A stretch of DNA of 21,230 nt from an uncultured Thermoplasmata archaeon (GTDB lineage Archaea > Thermoplasmatota > Thermoplasmata > Methanomassiliicoccales > Methanomethylophilaceae). Both the position numbers and the translations under genes were made by a program. Below are positions 6,875-14,963 of this stretch, one piece after another. Each line of letters starts with the position of its first letter. The stretch's first letter is position 1. The stretch lies in contig CAMNNR010000003.1 in assembly GCA_946545675.1 (NCBI GenBank), forward strand, positions 1-21,230. Reading direction: 5' to 3'. Under the pieces are notes generated by a model. It was not told the origin of the DNA. It did no database searches and was given only the letters and a program-made list of their open reading frames with translations.

Positions 6875-6884
6875 CTATTATATC
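6875..6884 (+). promoter_or_regulatory. TATA box of the ABC exporter operon
   Basis: CTATTATATC is centred about 28 nt before the ATG at 6908, with no Shine-Dalgarno in between. This spacing predicts a leaderless transcript starting at or within a few nt of the ATG. Confidence 0.6.
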
Positions 6885-6907
6885 AACTATACGCATGTCG
6901 GTACATT

Positions 6908-7639
6908 ATGACCGATGCACTAGTGCTGAACGACCTCCGTAAATCCTATGGCGAACGCGAGGCCGTCAAAGGCATCAGCTTCTCCATCAAAGAGGGAGAG
7001 ATATTCGGCCTCATCGGGCCCAACGGAGCCGGCAAGACCACCACCCTCAGGATGATATGCACCCTGTTGACACCGACGTCTGGCACTATAACAGTGTGCG
7101 GACACGACAACATCGCGGAGGCGGCCGAAGTGAGAAAGATCATCAGCTATCTCCCCGAGGATGCTGGAGCTTACAAGGATCTCACCGGGAGACAGTACCT
7201 GAAGTTCATGGCGGGATTCTTCGCCAGCGGACAGGAGTTCGAGGACATGGTCTCCAAGGCCATCGAGCTCTCGAAACTGGGAGAGCGTATCGATTCCAAG
7301 GTCAGCACGTACAGCAAGGGTATGGCCCGCAGACTGCTCATCGCCAGAGCGGTCATGGCATCACCCAAATTGGCAGTCATGGACGAGATCACCTCCGGAC
7401 TGGATGTCATGAGTGCGTACGAGATCAGGGAGTTCGTGAGGGAACTCGCCAGAGAGGGCGTGACCATACTGATTTCCTCCCACAACATGTACGAGGTGGA
7501 GAGCCTGTGCGACAGGGTGGCGATGATCAACCACGGTTCGCTTGTTCTGACCGGCACCCCCGCGGAACTGCGCGAGGAATACTGTGCGAACAACCTCGAA
7601 GAGGTCTTCATAAAAGCGGTCAGGGGGGCGGGACAATGA
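6908..7639 (+). CDS. ABC-2 type exporter, ATP-binding subunit (NatA-like)
   Basis: This is the cytoplasmic ATPase of an ABC exporter; the substrate is unknown. The 243 residues show all ABC motifs: Walker A GPNGAGKTT (37-45), the Q-loop region YLPEDAG with glutamate at 84 as is usual in this subfamily, signature YSKGM (135-139) replacing LSGGQ, Walker B LAVMDE (155-160) and switch histidine H192. The YSKGM signature and the adjacent ABC-2 permease place it with NatA/CcmA-like ATPases (sodium, antibiotic or peptide export). The stop overlaps the permease ATG (7636-7639). Confidence 0.93.
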   Translation: MTDALVLNDLRKSYGEREAVKGISFSIKEGEIFGLIGPNGAGKTTTLRMICTLLTPTSGTITVCGHDNIAEAAEVRKIISYLPEDAGAYKDLTGRQYLKFMAGFFASGQEFEDMVSKAIELSKLGERIDSKVSTYSKGMARRLLIARAVMASPKLAVMDEITSGLDVMSAYEIREFVRELAREGVTILISSHNMYEVESLCDRVAMINHGSLVLTGTPAELREEYCANNLEEVFIKAVRGAGQ

Positions 7640-9024
7640 ACCACCTCGTCAACATAACGAAGAAGGAACTCAGGGAACTCCTGACGCCTGGCACTATCGC
7701 ATCGATTCTCATAGTGGTTATCATGTTCAGTGCTCTCGGAACTGCCATGAGCGGCGAGAGCGAAAAGGAATCCGCACCCAAGGAGATAGGGATCGTATAC
7801 ACCGGGGATTTCAGCGAGACCCTCATCACGGATTCCGCTACCAGCACCAGTTACACTTTGCAGACAGTCTTGGAGGCGGCATACAAATCAGTCTATGGAG
7901 TCGACAACCCCGCTGACCATATACATGTCATGACAGCCGCCTACGGGGACTCCAAAGCCATATCGGATGAATGTGCCGCCAACGGATATTCGGTGGCACT
8001 GGTGATTCCCGCAGAACTCAAAACGAATCTGTCCGGGAATATCAGGACCACCGTCAATATGTACTACACCTACTCCCACGGAGGCATATTCGGATCCGTC
8101 AGCAGTCTCACGGGAACCGTGTTCATGAACAACATCAATACGATCATCAGCAAGGTATTGATCGATAATAGCACAGGAAACGAGGACAAGACCGCCTTCT
8201 CGATGAGTCCCCTGTCCGCAGGTACGGACTACACCACCATCAACGGACAGATATGCGAAGGAGTCACCCCCTATCAGATATTCAGTTCCCTCATGGGCCA
8301 GAGTATGATCATACCCATCATCGTGATGATCATCATCGTCATGGTGGGAAGCGTGGTCATCTCCTCCATGGGAAGCGAGAAGGAGAACAAGACCCTGGAG
8401 ACCCTCCTCACCATGCCCATCAAAAGGACCACTGTGGTCAGCGGAAAACTCCTAGCCGCAGCCATCATGGGTCTGGTCTACGGTGTCTGCTATCTGGCAG
8501 GGATGATGATGTACTCCAACGGCCTTACCAGCGGACTGTCGGGCACATCGGTGGACCTCTCCAAGTACGGCCTCGTCATGGATACCCTCGACTGGGTCAT
8601 CCTCATGGTGGTCCTGTTCCTGGCGATATTCTGCGCTCTGGGTATCTGTATGATCCTTGGTGCCTTCACCAAGAATTACAAGATGGCACAGACCATGACG
8701 CTGCCCATCAGCGGTCTTGCGATCATCCCCATGTTCATCTTCATGTTCACCAGCTGGGAGAACCTCCCCGCCATCGGGCAGGCCGTGGTGTTCGCCATCC
8801 CCTTCTCCCACCCTATGATGGCCATGGATAACCTCATGTTCGGGGATATGATGCTGGTAGCCGAGGGAATAGCATACCTTGCCATACTGGATATCGTGAT
8901 GATCCTCATCACGGTGAAGATCTACAACTCCGACATACTCATAACCGGCCTCGAACAGTCTAAATTCTTTGGCAGATTATCTCGTATGTTCAAACGCAAG
9001 GAGGAAGAGAATGAATACCGCTGA
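7636..9024 (+). CDS. ABC-2 type exporter, membrane subunit (NatB-like)
   Basis: This is the permease partner of the preceding ATPase. The start is the overlapping ATG at 7636, although the frame stays open back to 7057 inside the ATPase gene. The 462-residue protein has one membrane helix near the N-terminus (20-38), a large extracytoplasmic domain (about 40-215) and five more helices (about 223-244, 271-293, 319-343, 356-373, 408-428). The cytoplasmic segment GSEKENKTLETLLTMPIKR (246-264) is the characteristic coupling motif of COG1668/NatB-type ABC-2 permeases. The C-terminus is charged. Substrate cannot be told from sequence. The DHH phosphoesterase start lies inside the 3' end of this gene. 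Confidence 0.9.
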   Translation: MNHLVNITKKELRELLTPGTIASILIVVIMFSALGTAMSGESEKESAPKEIGIVYTGDFSETLITDSATSTSYTLQTVLEAAYKSVYGVDNPADHIHVMTAAYGDSKAISDECAANGYSVALVIPAELKTNLSGNIRTTVNMYYTYSHGGIFGSVSSLTGTVFMNNINTIISKVLIDNSTGNEDKTAFSMSPLSAGTDYTTINGQICEGVTPYQIFSSLMGQSMIIPIIVMIIIVMVGSVVISSMGSEKENKTLETLLTMPIKRTTVVSGKLLAAAIMGLVYGVCYLAGMMMYSNGLTSGLSGTSVDLSKYGLVMDTLDWVILMVVLFLAIFCALGICMILGAFTKNYKMAQTMTLPISGLAIIPMFIFMFTSWENLPAIGQAVVFAIPFSHPMMAMDNLMFGDMMLVAEGIAYLAILDIVMILITVKIYNSDILITGLEQSKFFGRLSRMFKRKEEENEYR

Positions 9025-9997
9025 AATCATCGAGAGACTCAAAGGAAAGAGGAAAATCATCCTGACTCACGGCAATTCGGATATGGATGCCATCGGCTCC
9101 GCCTACGCACTGAGGAATGCCTTCGGGCCAGCGGATATCTATGCTCCCGCGGGCGTCGACCGTGTGGCGAGGATGGTCGCGGATAAACTGGAGATCCCTA
9201 TTCTCGACAGCGCCGACATTTCTGATTACGAACTGGTTGTAGTTGTGGATTCCTCCTCCCCCGATCTGCTCCAGTGTCCCGAACTGGTGATACCCCCGAA
9301 CAGCCTGGTGATAGACCACCACGCGCCCACCGGCAAATGGGAGGGGATGGACTTCCACTGCGACGAGACCCGTACCTCCTGCTGCGAGATCGTCAAGGAC
9401 ATCATCGACGAGGCTGGCATAGAGATCGACCGTGCAAGCGGTCTGGCACTTTTGGGCGGGATGCTCACAGACAGCGGTCACTTCCAGTACTCCGACACCA
9501 GGATGCTCCGTGCCTTCGCCGATATCCAGGACAGGTGCGGGATCCCCATGGACGAGGCTCTCCTCCTTGTTCGTGCTCCCATGAACATGTCCGAACGCCT
9601 GGCAGCCATGAAAGCCATCGGCAGGTCCAAATTCGACAAGGTCGGGGACATGATCGTCGCCGTTTCCTTCGGAAGCAGTTTCGAGGCGGCTTCATGCCGC
9701 GCATTGCTCGCATCCGGTGCCGATGTGGTGTTCGTCGGTTCCCAGAGGGATGATGAATTCCGCGTAAGTGCCAGAGCCACTCAGGAGATGGTCAGGCGCG
9801 GAATAAAACTCGATTCCATCCTCGGTCAGCTGAGCAAGGAGACGTTCACCGACGGAGGCGGACACGGCGGTGCCGCGGGAATGACAGGAACCGGCGATGC
9901 CGAAGCCATGGTCCACATGTGCATGATGAAGACCATGGACGAATTCAGGAAGATAAAAGCGACCATGGACGCCCAGAGGGCGCCCGAAGGTCAGTAA
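9011..9997 (+). CDS. DHH-DHHA1 family phosphoesterase (NrnA/RecJ-like)
   Basis: Members of this superfamily are Mn-dependent phosphodiesterases or phosphatases acting on short oligonucleotides, pAp, cyclic dinucleotides or single-stranded DNA. The 328-residue size fits the NrnA-like (nanoRNase/pAp phosphatase) branch better than RecJ. Metal ligands are visible: H20 with D24 and D26 (THGNSDMDAIGS), D80, the DHH triad at 102-104, and D154 in LTDSGHF. The DHHA1 substrate motif GGGHGGAAG is at 282-290. The start is ATG 9011, supported by AAGGAGG (8998-9004) 6 nt upstream; an upstream in-frame ATG at 8969 lies inside the permease gene. The start overlaps the permease end by 14 nt, so it is probably in the ABC exporter operon. 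The exact substrate is undetermined. Confidence 0.9.
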   Translation: MNTAEIIERLKGKRKIILTHGNSDMDAIGSAYALRNAFGPADIYAPAGVDRVARMVADKLEIPILDSADISDYELVVVVDSSSPDLLQCPELVIPPNSLVIDHHAPTGKWEGMDFHCDETRTSCCEIVKDIIDEAGIEIDRASGLALLGGMLTDSGHFQYSDTRMLRAFADIQDRCGIPMDEALLLVRAPMNMSERLAAMKAIGRSKFDKVGDMIVAVSFGSSFEAASCRALLASGADVVFVGSQRDDEFRVSARATQEMVRRGIKLDSILGQLSKETFTDGGGHGGAAGMTGTGDAEAMVHMCMMKTMDEFRKIKATMDAQRAPEGQ

Positions 9998-10000
9998 ACG

Positions 10001-10005
10001 TTTTT
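10001..10005 (+). terminator. T-run after the DHH gene
   Basis: TTTTT follows the DHH stop codon by 3 nt in the 25-nt gap between the convergent DHH and tyrS genes. Archaeal RNA polymerase can terminate at such T-rich tracts without a hairpin, but this run is short. Confidence 0.4.
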
Positions 10006-10022
10006 CTCTGAGGGTCGGGCAC

Positions 10023-11156
10023 TCAGCGGAGCTTGCCCAGACCCTTCAGGATCTCCTGCACCTTATCGTAGTTCTCAGGGTGTGCGGAGAAGAATTCCGA
10101 AACCGGGGCAAGGGTCTTGTTGATACCGTCCGCGATTCCCGCTTTGAGGTCCACGGGGCTGAGCTTTCCAGAGAAGTAATCCTCGGTAAGGGCCTCGTAG
10201 GATTCGTAGGATACGTTTCCGCCGTACTTCTCGGGACGCTCGATGTCGATCCTGTTGAAACGGGGGAAGATGACGTATTTGGCCATCATCAGCATTGGGT
10301 TGGAACCCTCATTCTCCTTCTCAGGGGGACAGTAGGCCTTCTTGATCTTCTGCTTCACCGAGTCGGGAGTGTCGTGGATGTTTATGCTGCTGGTGGGGTC
10401 GCTCTTGGACATCTTCATGTCGATCATGGCGGCGGACTGCGCGTCCATGGACTGTGCCTCCTCGCGGACGGTCTTGTCCTTGGCACCGTCACCGTTCATC
10501 CTGGCTCCGCCTTTGAGTCCGGGAAGCAGAGGGGTGTGGAGGGCGATGGGTTTCTTCCATCCGAAACGCTCTGCCACCTCACGTGCGAGCATGTTGACCC
10601 TTCTCTGGTCGATACCTGCGTAGGAGACGTCCACTCCGAGGTGGAACATGTCCACGCACTGCATGAGAGGGTAGATGATCTTGGAAGAGTCGAGATCGGC
10701 CTCGTCCTCCTTCCTTCCCATGATGGTCATGGTCCTCTTGATGCGGTTGAGTGAGGTGATCTTTCCCACCTTGAGGATGTCTGCCCAGTAGGAGAGGTCG
10801 TTGACGACATCCTGGGCGTACCTGAACTCGACTTTGTCCTTGGGAACTCCGAGAGCTACGAAACAATCCTCCATGTACCTTGCAACGGCACGGATGTTCT
10901 CGAGGTCTCCTCCGACCTTGTCGTTGATGGCGGCATGCCAGTCAGCCCACAGGATGATGACTTTGAATCCCGCGTCGCAGAGGTCCTTGATCTTGGCGGT
11001 GACGAGGGCCCAACCCATGTGTACGATTCCGGAAGGTTCGAATCCGATATATGCCAGAGGCTGTTCCTTGGTCTCGAGTACCTGCCTGAGTTCTTCCTCG
11101 TTCACGACTTCCATGGTGTTGCGTGTTATCAACGCGAGCCTTTCGTCTACGTTCAT
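10023..11156 (-). CDS. tyrS: Tyrosyl-tRNA synthetase, archaeal type
   Basis: This class I synthetase charges tRNA-Tyr in the cytoplasm. It carries a HIGH-type motif HMGW (46-49) within YIGFEPSGIVHMGW and a canonical KMSKS (248-252). Tyrosine-binding residues known from Methanocaldococcus TyrRS have clear equivalents: Y36, then Y162, Q166 and D169 in YPLMQCVDMFHLGVDV, followed by GIDQRR. At 377 residues it is longer than the 306-residue Methanocaldococcus enzyme. The extra length includes a hydrophilic stretch before KMSKS (about 214-247) and a longer C-terminal region. It is transcribed convergently to the DHH gene and divergently from hpt. There is no Shine-Dalgarno; the TATA box 30 nt upstream suggests a nearly leaderless mRNA. 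Confidence 0.96.
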   Translation of the reverse strand: MNVDERLALITRNTMEVVNEEELRQVLETKEQPLAYIGFEPSGIVHMGWALVTAKIKDLCDAGFKVIILWADWHAAINDKVGGDLENIRAVARYMEDCFVALGVPKDKVEFRYAQDVVNDLSYWADILKVGKITSLNRIKRTMTIMGRKEDEADLDSSKIIYPLMQCVDMFHLGVDVSYAGIDQRRVNMLAREVAERFGWKKPIALHTPLLPGLKGGARMNGDGAKDKTVREEAQSMDAQSAAMIDMKMSKSDPTSSINIHDTPDSVKQKIKKAYCPPEKENEGSNPMLMMAKYVIFPRFNRIDIERPEKYGGNVSYESYEALTEDYFSGKLSPVDLKAGIADGINKTLAPVSEFFSAHPENYDKVQEILKGLGKLR

Positions 11157-11182
11157 TTTATCGGCGCGGGATTGGAATCAAG

Positions 11183-11192
11183 TTATAAAAGG
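11183..11192 (-). promoter_or_regulatory. TATA box of tyrS
   Basis: On the minus strand this reads CCTTTTATAA, centred about 31 nt before the tyrS ATG (11156). It predicts a leader of only about 5 nt. Confidence 0.6.
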
Positions 11193-11248
11193 TTCTTCAG
11201 GTGGGACTGGTTTTGCATACATATCCTGGACATGCGGGGCCGGAAAAA

Positions 11249-11258
11249 CGATTAATGC
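11249..11258 (+). promoter_or_regulatory. TATA-like box of hpt
   Basis: CGATTAATGC is centred about 26 nt before the ATG at 11280, the right distance for a leaderless start. A second AT-rich string (ACTATATTT, 11265-11273) is too close to the ATG to be the TATA box if 11280 is the start. Confidence 0.45.
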
Positions 11259-11279
11259 CAGGACACTATATTTGGAGAC

Positions 11280-11837
11280 ATGGGAGACAAACTCAGGGAG
11301 AGTCTGGAGAACAGTCCAGTTGTGGACCGCGGAGGTTACCAGTACTTCATCCACCCTCTCACCGACGGGATCCCCCAGATGGACCCGGATCTCCTAGAGG
11401 AGGTCCTGGATTGGATGCTGGATGTCGGCGATTTCTCCTGCGATATCATCCTCGCTCCCGAGAGCATGGGCATCCCGCTTGCAGTACCTCTGTCCCTGAG
11501 ACTGGGAAAGCCGTACTCGGTGATCAGGAAACGCACCTACGGTCTCGAAGGCGAGATCGTCCTGGACCAAGCGACCGGATATTCAAAGAGCCAGATGAGT
11601 ATTAATGGTGTGGGGGAAGGGTGCAGGGTCACCATCGTCGACGATGTCGTCAGCACCGGCGGAACACTTGATGCGATAATCAGGAAACTGCAGGAAGCAG
11701 GCGCGGAGATCGTCGATGTGCTGGTCCCCATCAACAAAAGCACAGGGACGGAGATAGTCCTTCGCGACACCGGGATCAGAGTGAAGACCATGGTCTCGGT
11801 GACGGTCAAGGACGGCCGGGTCATCGTGACTGACTAA
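11280..11837 (+). CDS. hpt: Hypoxanthine/guanine phosphoribosyltransferase, archaeal type
   Basis: This purine-salvage enzyme converts hypoxanthine or guanine plus PRPP to IMP or GMP. The 185-residue protein resembles the methanogen Hpt group: the N-terminal VVDRGGYQYFIHPLTDGIP region (14-32), the ESMGIPLA segment (61-68), a basic RKRTYGL loop (83-89) and the PRPP-binding loop VTIVDDVVSTGGT (117-129). The purine/orotate PRT superfamily includes PyrE and the regulator GfcR, but the N-terminal motif and length favour Hpt. It appears monocistronic: it ends 43 nt before the next gene, with a T6 run in the gap, and is divergent from tyrS. Confidence 0.88.
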   Translation: MGDKLRESLENSPVVDRGGYQYFIHPLTDGIPQMDPDLLEEVLDWMLDVGDFSCDIILAPESMGIPLAVPLSLRLGKPYSVIRKRTYGLEGEIVLDQATGYSKSQMSINGVGEGCRVTIVDDVVSTGGTLDAIIRKLQEAGAEIVDVLVPINKSTGTEIVLRDTGIRVKTMVSVTVKDGRVIVTD

Positions 11838-11847
11838 CTGTACATCC

Positions 11848-11861
11848 TTTTTTCATAAACC
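11848..11861 (+). promoter_or_regulatory. T-run of hpt overlapping the TATA box of the TctA-like gene
   Basis: TTTTTT (11848-11853) follows the hpt stop by 10 nt and may end its transcript. It runs directly into TCATAAAC, centred about 25 nt before the ATG at 11881, the correct spacing for leaderless transcription of the next gene. Confidence 0.5.
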
Positions 11862-11880
11862 CCTGTACCGTGTCGCACGC

Positions 11881-13137
11881 ATGGGCCCCGAAATCCTCTT
11901 GATGGTCTTGCTAGCCAGCATCATAGGTGCGGCTATAGGGACTTTCACAGGCCTCATCCCCGGTATCCATGTGAACACCGCGGCAGCCGTCATGCTCGGG
12001 GCATATCCTCTCCTGGCGGAAACATTCGCACCGATGTGCGATTACGCAGGCATGGGATGTACCGTCCTGGTATCTGCCTGCATCATGTCTGCCTCGGCAG
12101 TACATTCCTTCGTGGATTTCGTACCGTCTGTGTTCATTGGTGTCCCTGACGGGGACGAGGTCCTATCCGTCCTCCCGGGGCACCGTCTGCTTCTGATGGG
12201 GCAGGGGATGAAGGCGGTGAGGGCGGCGGCCATCGGCAGTGTCGTCGGTTCCGTATCCGCCCTGATGCTTTCGATACCCCTCCAATGGCTTATGCTGAAC
12301 GGAGGTTCCGGGATCATCGAGCATTTCACCATGGGGATACTGTTTTTCACCCTATCGGCGATCGTGATCTGCTCCGAACGCCCGATGGCTTCCCTTCTCC
12401 TCCTGATCCTGTCGGGTTCCATGGGCTATGCAGTGAACTGCTGGGACATACCCTGTCATGGGTTATTCGGGGACTCCACCCTCCTGTTCCCGCTGCTCAC
12501 CGGATTATTCGGTCTACCGCCTCTACTGGAGAAAACCGGTACTCCCAGAGAGGTGATACAGATCGACGATGGAGGGGATCCGGTAGGTCCTGTCCCCGGA
12601 CTCAAAGGTGTGGCGACAGGTCTCATAGCGGGATGGTTTCCCGGGATCACCGCCACCGCCGGGGCCGCACTCATGTCGGCATTCTCGGAAGAGAAGGATC
12701 CGGCAAGGTTCATCTCCATGACTGCCAGCATAGGGACGGTCACCTCGGTGTTCTCACTCGTCACCCTGTCCGTATCCGGCAGCGGGAGATCGGGAACATG
12801 CATGGTGGTGAAGGAGATAATCGGCGATGCGTTGAATGGGTTCTGTTCCGAGACATTCATGATAATCCTCATAGCGATCGCCTTCGCATCCTGCATCGGT
12901 TACATGGCTACGATAGCCTGCGGGAAACTCATGGTAGGTCTGTCAGGACGTATCCCCGAGGATTCGATGAACAACGGAGTCCTCGTATTGATACTGGTCC
13001 TGGCACTTCTCATGACCGGGCCGTTCGGACTTGCCCTTCTGACTATATCCGCAGCGGTCGGGATGATTCCTCCCCGCATAGGCATCAGCAGGATCTGCCT
13101 TACGGGATGCCTCATGGTTCCCGCATTAATCCTCTAA
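11881..13137 (+). CDS. Archaeal TctA-like polytopic membrane protein (COG1784 type)
   Basis: This 418-residue, very hydrophobic protein has about ten membrane segments. It shows the internal duplication typical of the TctA permease family: GTFTGLIPGIHVNTAAAV near residue 20 and a second copy, GVATGLIAGWFPGITATAGA, near residue 243. In bacteria TctA works with TctB and a periplasmic binding protein TctC to import tricarboxylates. Neither partner is nearby here, as is usual for the archaeal COG1784 branch, whose substrate is not established to my knowledge. The neighbours (purine salvage, MFS exporter) do not suggest a substrate. The start ATG has a TATA-like box 25 nt upstream and no Shine-Dalgarno. 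Confidence 0.8.
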   Translation: MGPEILLMVLLASIIGAAIGTFTGLIPGIHVNTAAAVMLGAYPLLAETFAPMCDYAGMGCTVLVSACIMSASAVHSFVDFVPSVFIGVPDGDEVLSVLPGHRLLLMGQGMKAVRAAAIGSVVGSVSALMLSIPLQWLMLNGGSGIIEHFTMGILFFTLSAIVICSERPMASLLLLILSGSMGYAVNCWDIPCHGLFGDSTLLFPLLTGLFGLPPLLEKTGTPREVIQIDDGGDPVGPVPGLKGVATGLIAGWFPGITATAGAALMSAFSEEKDPARFISMTASIGTVTSVFSLVTLSVSGSGRSGTCMVVKEIIGDALNGFCSETFMIILIAIAFASCIGYMATIACGKLMVGLSGRIPEDSMNNGVLVLILVLALLMTGPFGLALLTISAAVGMIPPRIGISRICLTGCLMVPALIL

Positions 13138-13139
13138 AA

Positions 13140-13148
13140 TTCTTATAG
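13140..13148 (+). promoter_or_regulatory. TATA box of the MFS gene
   Basis: TTCTTATAG is centred 26-27 nt before the ATG at 13171 and begins 3 nt after the TctA-like stop. It gives the MFS gene its own probable leaderless promoter. Confidence 0.55.
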
Positions 13149-13170
13149 GTCCGGGAACTTCGAGTCCCTC

Positions 13171-14556
13171 ATGCATGAGATGTTGGACCGCAAGCATACA
13201 GCCATGATGTTGGTCGTGGTTTTCTTCGCCACGTTCATGGACGGACTTGACGGAAGTGTGGTCAACGTCGCCCTTCCTGACATAGGTGCCTCGTTCAACA
13301 TCGACACGGCCACAGTCTCCTGGACCACGATAATCTACATGATGGTACTCGCAGGGACACTTGTCGCCTTCGCTAGGGTGGCGGCGGATAACGGTGTCAG
13401 GAAAGTCATGGCGACCGGCCTCCTGGTCTTCACCCTCGGTTCGCTCATATGCGGTCTGTCCCCCACCTTCCATGTGCTCATCGCCTCCCGTGCCATACAG
13501 GCCATCGGTGCGGGTATGATGGCCGCAGCGGCCCCCATGTGCTGCACCGAGCACCTGCCTGCGCATAAGCTCGGGTTCGGACTCTCGATCGTCACCATAG
13601 GGGCATCGCTGGGGTTCGCTATCGGCCCTGCCCTGGGAGGGATCATAGTGGATTATACCAGCTGGCACTGGATATTCCTGGTCAATGTCCCCCTGGGTCT
13701 TGTGGTCACACCGATCATCCTCAAGGCCATTCCCCCGCATGTCAGCGAATCGGGGAAGACAGGTCTTGACATCATGGGCGCAGCACTCTTGTTCTGCGCC
13801 ATCACCCTGGTGACATTCGCTATAGAGACCTTGTCACACAGTTCGATGAGGATCATATCGGTCATATCGTTGGCTGCCGGTCTGGCAGTGCTCTGCGTGT
13901 TCGTGAAGATAGAATCGAGAACGGAGAAACCGCTTCTGAAGCTCTCCATGTTCAGGGATCTGGGATTCTCGGCGATATTCGTGTGCCTCATGCTCATCAA
14001 CATGGTATTCATGGGGATGCTCTACCTTGTACCGTTCTACGGTCAGATCTGCTTGGGGATGAGTTCCACCGTGGTGGGGCTGTTCCTGCTGGTGTCCGCG
14101 GTCGTCACCGCCATATTCGGAATGCCTTTCGCGAAATGGTCCGACCATGCCGGAAGAAAAGGATTCTGCATTGCGGCAGGCCTCCTCGCTGCCATCGGCC
14201 TCGGCATACTGGCACTGTTCACCAGGAACATGAGCGACCCAATCCTCCTGACGGCCATGGTGGCGATGGGCCTCTCCTGGGCCTGTGTCGGTGGACCCAT
14301 GGCCTCCCGTCTCGTGGAACATTCGGGAGGAGAACGCGACATGGCATCCTCCCTGACCAACGAAGCGTATTACGTCGGAGGCGCGGTCGGTACAGCGATC
14401 TGCGCGGTGCTCTTCACGGCATTCTCAGGCACCGATGGGGTCGACATAAAGGATGTGACCTCCTCGGTATTCGAGATCGGATTCGAGTACACCATCCTGT
14501 TCACAGCCGCGGTCGGCCTGGTCATCGCGGTGCTTTCCTTCGCGGTCAGGGATTGA
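13171..14556 (+). CDS. MFS transporter, DHA2 (EmrB/QacA-like) family
   Basis: This is a proton-driven drug or metabolite exporter with probably 14 membrane helices (461 residues). Family signatures are clear: LDGSVVNVALPDI (26-38) in helix 1, the antiporter motif C around GASLGFAIGPALGG (144-157) and the WHWIFLVNVPLG segment (165-176) found in EmrB/QacA-type exporters. The usual motif A between helices 2 and 3 is degenerate: ARVAADNGVRK instead of a GxLaDrxGrk pattern. The substrate is unknown. The start could be M1 or M4 (both ATG); the TATA spacing favours M1 and a leaderless mRNA. The stop directly abuts the stop of the convergent thioesterase gene. Confidence 0.9.
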   Translation: MHEMLDRKHTAMMLVVVFFATFMDGLDGSVVNVALPDIGASFNIDTATVSWTTIIYMMVLAGTLVAFARVAADNGVRKVMATGLLVFTLGSLICGLSPTFHVLIASRAIQAIGAGMMAAAAPMCCTEHLPAHKLGFGLSIVTIGASLGFAIGPALGGIIVDYTSWHWIFLVNVPLGLVVTPIILKAIPPHVSESGKTGLDIMGAALLFCAITLVTFAIETLSHSSMRIISVISLAAGLAVLCVFVKIESRTEKPLLKLSMFRDLGFSAIFVCLMLINMVFMGMLYLVPFYGQICLGMSSTVVGLFLLVSAVVTAIFGMPFAKWSDHAGRKGFCIAAGLLAAIGLGILALFTRNMSDPILLTAMVAMGLSWACVGGPMASRLVEHSGGERDMASSLTNEAYYVGGAVGTAICAVLFTAFSGTDGVDIKDVTSSVFEIGFEYTILFTAAVGLVIAVLSFAVRD

Positions 14557-14940
14557 TCAGAGTTTGGAGTTTGCACGCTCCATGAACTTGTCCGTGTGGA
14601 CGACGAACCGCTCGTGGAATCCTGTACCGACGTCGCCGTCCCTGTCCGTGACGGAGACACTGAACCTTATCCTGGCACGATCTATCTCCACTACCTCGAC
14701 CCTGCAGACTACCTCGCTGCCCACGGGTGAGGCGGACACGTGTTTGATATCCACGAGGGTCCCAACGCTCGTGTCCCCCTCGGGAAGTTTCCCCTCCAGT
14801 GCGGCACATGCGGTCTCCTCTATCATGAGTACCATCCTCGGGGTGGCCAGGACAGGGAGGGATCCGCTTCCCCACGCCTTCGCTGTGTCCTTTTCGGTGA
14901 CTGTCAGCCTGCTTTCGCTGTGATCTCCTACGCTTATCAT
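14557..14940 (-). CDS. FlK-like hotdog-fold thioesterase
   Basis: This 127-residue protein resembles the fluoroacetyl-CoA thioesterase FlK group of hotdog enzymes, which hydrolyse small acyl-CoA thioesters. The FlK catalytic residues T42, E50 and H76, as I recall them, have equivalents at the same spacing: T33, E41 and H67. FlK G69 and R120 likewise line up with G60 and R111 (a constant offset of nine). The conserved ATPRMVLMIEETA region forms the hotdog helix. The natural substrate in this organism is unknown, and most FlK relatives have nothing to do with fluoroacetate. It is divergent from the helicase gene across an 82-nt gap and convergent with the MFS gene. There is no clear Shine-Dalgarno. 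Confidence 0.85.
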   Translation of the reverse strand: MISVGDHSESRLTVTEKDTAKAWGSGSLPVLATPRMVLMIEETACAALEGKLPEGDTSVGTLVDIKHVSASPVGSEVVCRVEVVEIDRARIRFSVSVTDRDGDVGTGFHERFVVHTDKFMERANSKL

Positions 14941-14963
14941 CGCCCCAACCTATCGCGCGTGCG

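Noticed and set aside
7057..7635. N-terminal extension of the ABC permease
   Set aside because: The frame is open upstream but lies inside the ATPase gene; the overlapping ATG at 7636 gives a normal ABC-2 N-terminus.
11280..11837. Orotate phosphoribosyltransferase (PyrE) as identity
   Set aside because: The PRPP loop is shared, but the N-terminal DRGGYQYFIHPLTDGIP region and overall length match archaeal Hpt better.
14569..14937. Fluoroacetate resistance as the role of the thioesterase
   Set aside because: The catalytic residues match FlK, but there is no fluorometabolite gene context, so only the general thioesterase activity is claimed.
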